Source: CAYIBD01 sp964361655
GTDB lineage: Bacteria > Patescibacteriota > Minisyncoccia > Sungbacterales > SURF-37
DNA: 40,017 nt
Direction: 5' to 3'
NCBI GenBank assembly: GCA_964361655.1
Contig: CAYIBD010000002.1
Location: forward strand, 1 to 40,017
In this document: positions 33,172 through 40,017 of the stretch, in pieces
Numbering within the stretch: position 1 is the first letter of the stretch
How the letters are laid out: each line of letters begins with the position of its first letter
The notes under the pieces: model-generated
The model's database searches: none
What the model saw: only the letters and a program-made list of their open reading frames with translations
Told to the model about the DNA's origin: nothing
Position numbers and translations under genes: made by a program

Positions 33172-33420
33172 CTAGCTCGGAAGGCTGTGTTTGGCGCGAA
33201 GTTTTTCGAAATGCTTCTGCAACTGTTCGTGCCGCTCTTGAACTTCTTTTCGTCCCGATCCTTCACAGGCAGGGCAGGTGGCGTAGATGCTGTGTGTGAG
33301 TGCGCACCCCACCGATATCTGTCCCATACCCTCGCATTCTGTGCACTGTGCCTCCTTCGGGATTGAGGCCTGCTGCGTGCGCATCCCTTTCTCAAGCAGG
33401 ATCGTCTGCGTGAAGTCCAT
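33172..33420 (-). CDS. Small DnaJ-like zinc-ribbon protein
   Basis: 82 residues from MDFTQTILLEKG, or 84 from an ATG two codons upstream; AAGGGGGG precedes both. The core has CTECEGMGQISVGC, then CPACEGSG, giving two CxxC zinc knuckles with the CxGxG pattern of DnaJ-type zinc fingers. A charged helical tail (QERHEQLQKHFEKLRAKH) follows. It lies 46 bases downstream of the uvrB stop, on the same strand, and ends before a strong terminator. Function unknown. Confidence 0.7.
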   Translation of the reverse strand: MDFTQTILLEKGMRTQQASIPKEAQCTECEGMGQISVGCALTHSIYATCPACEGSGRKEVQERHEQLQKHFEKLRAKHSLPS

Positions 33421-33466
33421 TTGCATCCCCCCTTCATGGGGAAGGTAGCACACTCTGGATATATAA

Positions 33467-35560
<2,094 letters not shown>

Positions 35561-35603
35561 ATACGGTAAAGGTGAGCAGCTTCAATCTCCGACTGGGGAG
35601 GGC

Positions 35604-35990
35604 ATGATGGATCTGGTCAGTTTTGTTCTCTATTTCGTTCTCGGCGGCCGGCTCATTCCCAACGAGGTAACCATCCCGCTGAATGTAGCCGTGTGGGCCT
35701 TCTTCGGGGTCGTACTCTGCGGTCTGATCACCGAGCTCGCAGACAAGGCCGGCTTCCGCTATCCACTCGCCTACGGGATCGCGGTGGCCGTTATGCCGCC
35801 AGTTGGACTGCCGATTTTTCTCACGCTCCGCAAGCGGGTCGCCTTTGACCACCGCGGGCTCTGCCTCCGCCGCTGGGGCTACCGCGCGGCGATCGTGGCG
35901 GTCATTATCTTAGCGCTCCTCGAGTTCATGTTCGTCCCAGGTCCTGGTCCGACAGCAAACCCGCCGCGGCCTACCCCGTTGACGTTCTAG
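35604..35990 (+). CDS. Small polytopic membrane protein
   Basis: About 128 residues from ATG ATG at 35604, preceded by GGGGAGGG. Four hydrophobic segments are visible (about 5-20, 25-45, 55-75 and 95-115), joined by basic loops. It ends in a Pro-rich tail. Divergent from uvrB, with 43 bases between starts. Followed by a strong terminator. Family not recognised. Confidence 0.65.
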   Translation: MMDLVSFVLYFVLGGRLIPNEVTIPLNVAVWAFFGVVLCGLITELADKAGFRYPLAYGIAVAVMPPVGLPIFLTLRKRVAFDHRGLCLRRWGYRAAIVAVIILALLEFMFVPGPGPTANPPRPTPLTF

Positions 35991-36004
35991 CCCCACGGCG
36001 CTCC

Positions 36005-36031
36005 AGGATCGGCTCGGCCGATCCTTTTTTT
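36005..36031 (+). terminator. Rho-independent terminator
   Basis: AGGATCGGC pairs with GCCGATCCT over a 3-base loop (36005-36025) and is followed by seven Ts. It ends the gene at 35604-35990. Confidence 0.95.
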
Positions 36032-36062
36032 ATTGCGGCACGCGAAGTAAGATGAACCTATT

Positions 36063-36467
36063 ATGATAAGCGCGCTCGAGGGTGCGGTGGAATTGAAAGG
36101 CGAGCGGGCGGTAGTGCTGGCTACGGCCGGTGGAGTTTCGTACCGCGTCTTCCTCAATCCCGCCGCCATCCGCAAAATAACAGAAAGAGGGCAAAAAATC
36201 GACCCTTCGACCCCGCTCCGGGTAAAGCTNNNNNNNNNNNNNNNNNNNNNNNNNNNNNNNNNNNNNNNNNNNNNNNNNNNNNNNNNNNNNNNNNNNNNNN
36301 NNNNNNNNNNNNNNNNNNNNNNNNNNNNNGCGCTGGATGCGCTCGTAACCTTGGGCTACACCCAATCCGAAGCCCGCGAGGCGCTCGCAAGGGTGCCAGC
36401 GGGAGTTCGAGGGGCGAGCGAGCGGGTGAAAGCAGCTCTGAAGCGCCTTGGAGAAGGCCAACGGTGA
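36063..36467 (+). CDS. ruvA: Holliday junction DNA-binding protein RuvA (interrupted by an assembly gap)
   Basis: The visible N-terminus (55 codons) matches the RuvA OB-fold: MISALEGAVELKGERAVVLATAGGVSYRVFL. The C-terminus (46 codons) matches domain III: ALDALVTLGYTQSEAREAL and VKAALKRLG. Between them are 100 Ns. RuvA is about 190-200 residues in most bacteria, so about 95 residues are missing and the gap probably stands for nearer 280 bases than 100. The helix-hairpin-helix domain II falls in the gap. RuvA is separate from ruvB and ruvC. Confidence 0.93.
   Translation: MISALEGAVELKGERAVVLATAGGVSYRVFLNPAAIRKITERGQKIDPSTPLRVKXXXXXXXXXXXXXXXXXXXXXXXXXXXXXXXXXXALDALVTLGYTQSEAREALARVPAGVRGASERVKAALKRLGEGQR
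36230..36329. other. Assembly gap of 100 Ns
   Basis: Exactly 100 Ns, the usual placeholder for a gap of unknown length. It removes the middle of ruvA. Confidence 0.99.
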
Positions 36468-36527
36468 TGGAGTCGGATCATCTAAACAATCCCAAGACGA
36501 TCGTCAGAGTTTTGTTTGGATGAACCC

Positions 36528-37409
36528 ATGGTATCGTTTCTCCAATCACCGGAGTGGCAGGGAATTCAGGAGCGGATGGGCCGGCAAACGCACCGTATCG
36601 GCGGCGTGCTTGTGATCCGTCACGATCTCCCTTTTGGCCTCCACTATCTTTATGCACCGCGGCCCGGAGCCCTAGCACCAGAGTTTCTCCATGAAATCGT
36701 TAAACTCGCCCAAGGGACGGGCGCGATCTTTCTCAAAGTTGATCCCACCGAGCCATTAGACATTAGAAATTTGAAATTGGAAATTAGGTTGAGCCATTCC
36801 CTCCAACCGCGGGAGACGATCCTCATTGATTGCACGAAACCCGAGGCCGAACTCCTCGAGGCCATGCATGGGAAGACCCGCTACAACATACGTCTGGCCG
36901 AGCGGCACGAGGTGAGCGTGCGACTGATTCCGGCAGGAGAGAGCGCTCTAGCGCTCGACCAATTTTTGCCGCTTTTGATAGATACCGCGCGGCGCGAGGG
37001 ATTCTCACCTCATCCCAAAACGCACTACCAAATTCTCCTTGAGCTGCGGAGTGAGGCGCTTTGGAGCGAACTCTGGGTTGCCGAGTGGCATGGCGCTCTG
37101 CTTGCGGCGGCTTTGGTAAATTGGTATCGTCCTTCGAATACCGCCACCTACCTGCATGGCGCCTCATCACGGAATCATCGCGAGAAAATGGCCCCGCACC
37201 TCCTCCACTGGCGGATCATCCAGATCGCTCTCAAGCGCAACTTCCAGACCTACGACTTTGGCGGCATTGACGAGGTGCTGTGGCCCGGCCTGACCCGATT
37301 TAAGCGCGGATTCGGCGGCAGCACGCTCACTTCCCAGCCGTCCTACGATTTCGTGTTTCGTCCGTGGCTCTACCGAGCCTATCGCCTCCAGCACACCCTC
37401 CGTCACTGA
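36528..37409 (+). CDS. FemAB/FmhX-like peptidyltransferase (GNAT fold)
   Basis: About 293 residues from ATG at 36528 (a TTG at 36516 would add four). The N-terminus MVSFLQSPEWQGIQERMGR and HYLYAPRPG are typical, as are MHGKTRYNIRLAERHEVSVR and TATYLHGASSRNHREKMAPHLLHWRII. The end is DFGGIDEVLWPGLTRFKRGFGG. Such enzymes add amino acids to peptidoglycan stem peptides using aminoacyl-tRNA. An AT-rich tract at 36750-36798 encodes LDIRNLKLEIRL, probably an in-frame insertion. Confidence 0.88.
   Translation: MVSFLQSPEWQGIQERMGRQTHRIGGVLVIRHDLPFGLHYLYAPRPGALAPEFLHEIVKLAQGTGAIFLKVDPTEPLDIRNLKLEIRLSHSLQPRETILIDCTKPEAELLEAMHGKTRYNIRLAERHEVSVRLIPAGESALALDQFLPLLIDTARREGFSPHPKTHYQILLELRSEALWSELWVAEWHGALLAAALVNWYRPSNTATYLHGASSRNHREKMAPHLLHWRIIQIALKRNFQTYDFGGIDEVLWPGLTRFKRGFGGSTLTSQPSYDFVFRPWLYRAYRLQHTLRH
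36750..36798. repeat. AT-rich insert flanked by 8-base direct repeats in the FemAB-like gene
   Basis: A 33-base AT-rich segment (36758-36790) contains ATTAGAAATT, GAAATTGGAAATTAG units. It is flanked by identical GAGCCATT at 36750-36757 and 36791-36798, as in a target-site duplication. Chance cannot be excluded. Confidence 0.5.
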
Positions 37410-37414
37410 TTCCT

Positions 37415-37810
37415 ATGACTTTTCCGGATCATAAAACCCTCCATCGGCTCTACTTCTGGCTCGGGCTTTTTACCGATCTCTATCTTATCCTCGTCGCCTT
37501 TGAATTCTTCACCAACCTCCATCTCCGCTACCCGGCCTTCGAGCAAATTTTGGACGCACTCTCCGAACCGTACCTGGGCGCGCTTGCGGTCTACGTTGTC
37601 CTGAAAGAGATTCATAAACACCGTACCGGTGGCGCCTCGCTCCATCGTGGCGAGTGGTTTGTGGTCGCGTGGTTGATGTTGCTCGGCATTACCACTGTAA
37701 TGGTAGCCTTCACCGAGCGCTATCGCGTTGATCTTATCTACACTGCAGTCATTGAGTCGAGCTTGGGCAGCCTCATGATCTACATTGGCTCGAAACTCCA
37801 TAAGCCATGA
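37415..37810 (+). CDS. Small membrane protein upstream of the Mur ligase
   Basis: 131 residues from MTFPDHKTLHRLYFWLGLF. Three to four membrane helices (about 10-32, 50-66, 80-100 and 108-126) separated by short basic loops. The end is a single base before the Mur ligase start codon, so it is co-transcribed with it. It begins five bases after the FemAB-like stop. No family recognised; a cell-envelope role is inferred. Confidence 0.7.
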   Translation: MTFPDHKTLHRLYFWLGLFTDLYLILVAFEFFTNLHLRYPAFEQILDALSEPYLGALAVYVVLKEIHKHRTGGASLHRGEWFVVAWLMLLGITTVMVAFTERYRVDLIYTAVIESSLGSLMIYIGSKLHKP

Positions 37811-37811
37811 T

Positions 37812-39149
37812 ATGGAAAACTGGCTTGCGTTTGGGCGACGAATTATACCGACTCCGCTCTTCCGGTTTCTCCAGCCGGCCTATCACCTTATTCTAGCGGC
37901 TACTGCTACTCTGTGGTATGGTTTTCCGTCGCGCCACCTCACGGTAATCGGCGTCACTGGCACGGACGGCAAAACCACGACCGTGCATCTCTTGCACGAA
38001 ATGTTAGTCGCGGCCGGACATCGGGTGGGCTCGCTCTCTTCGCTCCGTTTCAAGACCAACGACCACGAAGAGCCGAATTTTCTCAAAATGACCATGCCCG
38101 GTCGATTCCGGCTGCAAAAGTTCCTGGCCGAGTGCCGGGCCGCCGGATGCCGCTTTGCGGTGGTCGAGGTTACCTCGCAGGGCATTAAACAATTTCGGCA
38201 CCGTTTCATCCGTTTTCAGGCCGCGGTGCTCACCAATGTCACTCCGGAGCACATTGAGGATCATGGCGGGTTCGAGCCCTATCGCGCCTCCAAGCTTGAG
38301 CTTTTTCACAGTCTGCCTGCCGAGGGCCTTGCTGTGCTCAACCGCGAGGATGCATCGGCCGAGTATTTTGCCGCTCGCACATCAGCTAAACGGATCGTGT
38401 GGTATGAGCGCTCGGCCATTGATATTGGTGGCCTTGGCCGGCCAGTGCGTGTGCTTGGGGTCGAACCGCGCCGGATTCAGCTCGAAATTGATGGAATTTT
38501 TATAGAGACGCGGCTTGGCGGCGAATTTAATGCTATGAATATCCTGGCCGCCGCAGCCACGGCCATGGCCCTTGATATTTCTCTTTCGGCCATGGCCCAA
38601 GCCCTTAAAGGCGTGAATAACATTCCGGGGCGGCTTGAATTTATCCAGGAGCATCCCTTTGCCGTGGTTGTGGATTATGCCAACACCCCCCGCGCCTACG
38701 AGGCGGTGTACCAAACACTGAGCGGAAATCAGAAATCAGCCCGCCCTCGACCGAGCTCGGGCGAGGCCGGGGAAATCAGAAATCAGAAACTGATTTGTGT
38801 TTTCGGCGCGCCGGGCGGCGGCCGGGACAAATGGAAGCGGCCAAAACTAGGAGAGATTGCCAGCCGCTATTGCCGGCAGATTATTTTGACCAGCGATGAC
38901 CCCGATGAAGAGGATCCCGCTGCTATTGCGCGAGAGATTCGTGCTGGCATACCGAGTACCAAGGACGCGATCGCGAGAGTAGTACTCGACCGACGGGAGG
39001 CGATACGCGAGGCGCTGAAGAGCGCAAAGCCCGGCGATACCGTCGTCATCACTGGCATGGGCGCCCAGCCGTGGCAGATTATAAAAGGGAAGAAAATCCC
39101 CTGGGACGATCGGAGGGTGGTTAGGGAGGAGCTTACGAAGTTGTACTAG
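37812..39149 (+). CDS. MurE-like Mur ligase (UDP-MurNAc-tripeptide synthase type)
   Basis: 445 residues from MENWLAFGRRIIPTPLFRFLQPAYHL. It has no MurE N-terminal UDP-binding domain; instead a hydrophobic stretch (~20-40) leads directly into the ATP-binding GVTGTDGKTTT (47-57). TNVTPEHIEDHGGFEPYRASKLELF, VDYANTPRAYEAVYQTL and VFGAPGGGRDKWKRPKLGEIAS follow. The C-terminal motif is TSDDPDEEDP, where DAP-adding MurE enzymes carry D-N-P-R. So the added amino acid may not be meso-DAP (inference). A 20-residue insertion at ~305-325 comes from a repeat (38725-38786). Confidence 0.88.
   Translation: MENWLAFGRRIIPTPLFRFLQPAYHLILAATATLWYGFPSRHLTVIGVTGTDGKTTTVHLLHEMLVAAGHRVGSLSSLRFKTNDHEEPNFLKMTMPGRFRLQKFLAECRAAGCRFAVVEVTSQGIKQFRHRFIRFQAAVLTNVTPEHIEDHGGFEPYRASKLELFHSLPAEGLAVLNREDASAEYFAARTSAKRIVWYERSAIDIGGLGRPVRVLGVEPRRIQLEIDGIFIETRLGGEFNAMNILAAAATAMALDISLSAMAQALKGVNNIPGRLEFIQEHPFAVVVDYANTPRAYEAVYQTLSGNQKSARPRPSSGEAGEIRNQKLICVFGAPGGGRDKWKRPKLGEIASRYCRQIILTSDDPDEEDPAAIAREIRAGIPSTKDAIARVVLDRREAIREALKSAKPGDTVVITGMGAQPWQIIKGKKIPWDDRRVVREELTKLY
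38725..38786. repeat. Palindrome flanked by 15-base direct repeats in the Mur ligase gene
   Basis: GAAATCAGAAATCAG occurs at 38725-38739 and again at 38772-38786, exactly. Between lies a GC-rich near-palindrome (38745-38766, one mismatched pair, centre CCGAGCTCGG). It adds about 20 in-frame codons. Confidence 0.8.
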
Positions 39150-39370
39150 AGCAATTCACGGAGTTCGTCCGGCGCCACACGAATGTCGCGGAGAATGCCG
39201 TGGAGGGTACCGCGCGGAATATCTCCTGGATGTACGGCGATGGAGGCGCGTCGGCCGTCCGGGTGGGCCATGATAAGGTGGCTCGTGCCGCGCTGGCGAT
39301 GTTTGTGAAAACCGAGCCGCTCGAGGGCTCGGATGATGCGTCGCGCATTCACCGGCGGGAGTTTAGGCAT
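39146..39370 (-). CDS. hicA: HicA-type mRNA interferase toxin
   Basis: 74 residues, MPKLPPVNARRIIRALERLGFHKHRQRGTSHLIMAHP. It has the HicA dsRBD-like fold with the catalytic His of RGTSHLIM, then GDIPRGTLHGILRDI. HicA cleaves mRNA when free. Its ATG overlaps the hicB stop by 8 bases, a typical toxin-antitoxin coupling. Its stop lies in CTAG shared with the Mur ligase stop on the opposite strand. Confidence 0.9.
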   Translation of the reverse strand: MPKLPPVNARRIIRALERLGFHKHRQRGTSHLIMAHPDGRRASIAVHPGDIPRGTLHGILRDIRVAPDELRELL

Positions 39371-39626
39371 AGCTAGGCGAGCGCCGCCGGGATGCAGCGC
39401 CTTTCACCGTCAACGTTTCGATCATCTCGAAACCCTGATCGCGGGGGATGGGGAGGCCATCTGCATGGAGGCTCATCAGATAGGCACGCATGGCATCGCG
39501 GAGATGCCGCCGCGTCTCAACGATCGTCCGTCCCCAGGTGTGGCAGCCGGGAAGTGCTGGCACATAGCCATGGAAGGTACCCCGTTCGTCTGGTTCAATA
39601 ATGACGCGGAAGGTCATTGTATCCAT
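39363..39626 (-). CDS. hicB: HicB-type antitoxin
   Basis: About 87 residues from ATG at 39626 (MDTMTFRVIIEPDERG); an ATG three codons later is possible. The pattern FHGYVPALPGCHTWGRTIVETRRHLRDAMRAYLMSL is the HicB RNase H-like fold. The DNA-binding helix-turn-helix or ribbon-helix-helix C-terminus of longer HicB proteins is absent; the tail is basic. It should bind and silence HicA. Order is antitoxin first. Autoregulation through a DNA-binding domain is therefore unlikely from this sequence alone. Confidence 0.88.
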   Translation of the reverse strand: MDTMTFRVIIEPDERGTFHGYVPALPGCHTWGRTIVETRRHLRDAMRAYLMSLHADGLPIPRDQGFEMIETLTVKGAASRRRSPSYA

Positions 39627-39633
39627 CGAAACC

Positions 39634-39663
39634 ACTGTAGCAGAGTACGGCCCCCTTCGTCAA
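39634..39663 (-). promoter_or_regulatory. hicBA promoter
   Basis: On the minus strand, TTGACG (39658-39663), 18-base spacer, TACAGT (39634-39639). The hicB ATG (39626) follows the -10 by only seven bases, so the mRNA would be leaderless. Confidence 0.5.
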
Positions 39664-39693
39664 CGCGGATGGGTGTAGCGTTGCGCCTTAGGC

Positions 39694-39721
39694 TTGCAAT
39701 TTTTCTAGTTTTCTGTATGAT
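39694..39721 (+). promoter_or_regulatory. Promoter of the last small gene
   Basis: TTGCAA (39694-39699), 16-base spacer, TATGAT (39716-39721). It leaves a leader of about 80 bases with AGAGGAGG ahead of the start at 39807. Confidence 0.55.
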
Positions 39722-39806
39722 ATGGTGTGTTCTTTGTACACGGCCCGCCGGATGCCCGCATGGGGTGTGGTAACGGCGACGCCATTCCCGAGAGGAGGAC
39801 TTGCCA

Positions 39807-40017
39807 ATGACGATCAAGAAGGCAACCCCCGGCCAGATGAAGAAGATTGGAGACGTGTTCCGTGGCGTTCCGAGGGAACAAGTGCAGGCGCTCCTCCGCT
39901 CCGGTTTCCTCCCAATCCTCCGCGACGCGAATGTCTCTGATATCAATCCGGACGACTTCCGGCGCCTCTGCGGACTGAAAGTTTCCGAGCCGGCTTTCCT
40001 CCCCGTCCCCGCCGACG
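39807..40017 (+). CDS. Small conserved-looking protein (3' partial)
   Basis: 70 codons from ATG at 39807 run off the window end with no stop. The start is supported by AGGAGG seven bases upstream. The translation begins MTIKKATPGQMKKIGDVFRG and continues with a helical, charged region (VQALLRSGFLPILRDANVSDI, then a DDFRRLCGLK segment). No signal peptide or membrane segment. Family not recognised; a promoter at 39694-39721 suggests it starts a transcription unit. Confidence 0.7.
   Translation, partial: MTIKKATPGQMKKIGDVFRGVPREQVQALLRSGFLPILRDANVSDINPDDFRRLCGLKVSEPAFLPVPAD

Overview
This window looks like a high-GC member of the Candidate Phyla Radiation (Patescibacteria), most likely Parcubacteria-like. 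This is inferred from gene content: a PrgI/VirB4-type secretion locus, a PilB ATPase next to a degenerate DHH protein, a short Mur ligase, many small membrane proteins of unknown role, and short repeats inserted in frame inside conserved genes. TGA acts as a normal stop, so the recoded Gracilibacteria/SR1 lineages are unlikely. A run of 100 Ns at 36230-36329 shows this is a scaffold.

Layout. (1) 1-9076, plus strand: a tightly packed type IV secretion-like operon: VirB6/TrbL-like membrane protein (5' end outside the window), proline-rich protein, PrgI, VirB4 N-terminal-like protein, VirB4 ATPase, membrane protein, secreted Ig-like protein, VirB2-like pilin and an anchored beta-propeller. (2) 9131-11986, minus strand: three unrecognised genes with their own promoter and terminator (Ig-like repeat protein and two membrane proteins). 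(3) 12011-16890: the replication-origin neighbourhood. rpmH-rnpA-yidD-yidC-khpB run left and dnaA-dnaN run right. DnaA-box-like sites and an AT-rich spacer are present. (4) 16947-20762: pbp1A and tyrS are divergent; tyrS ends in a perfect palindromic terminator. (5) 20759-23916, minus strand: ruvB, two membrane proteins, yebC, ruvC and a small acidic protein. (6) 23942-24297, plus strand: a gene-free stretch with a consensus promoter, a long branched RNA fold and a terminator. This is the best candidate for something undescribed. (7) 24366-27207, minus strand: degenerate DHH-like protein and pilB. (8) 27379-32313, plus strand: lipoprotein, tsaE, polA and holA. (9) 32310-35560, minus strand: rpsT, a DUF2283/DUF4258-like pair, a small zinc-ribbon protein and uvrB, which carries a repeat-derived insertion. 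(10) 35604-39149, plus strand: membrane protein, ruvA with the gap, a FemAB-like transferase, a membrane protein and a MurE-like ligase. Then hicB-hicA (minus) and a truncated small gene.

How it fits together. Most genes are housekeeping: replication and repair (dnaA, dnaN, polA, holA, ruvABC, uvrB), membrane insertion (yidC, yidD), cell wall (PBP1A, Mur ligase, FemAB) and translation (rpmH, rpsT, tyrS, tsaE). The accessory biology lies in the secretion/pilus machinery, the three-gene unknown operon, the orphan RNA, and small toxin-like modules. Domain calls rest on motifs read by eye; no database search was run.
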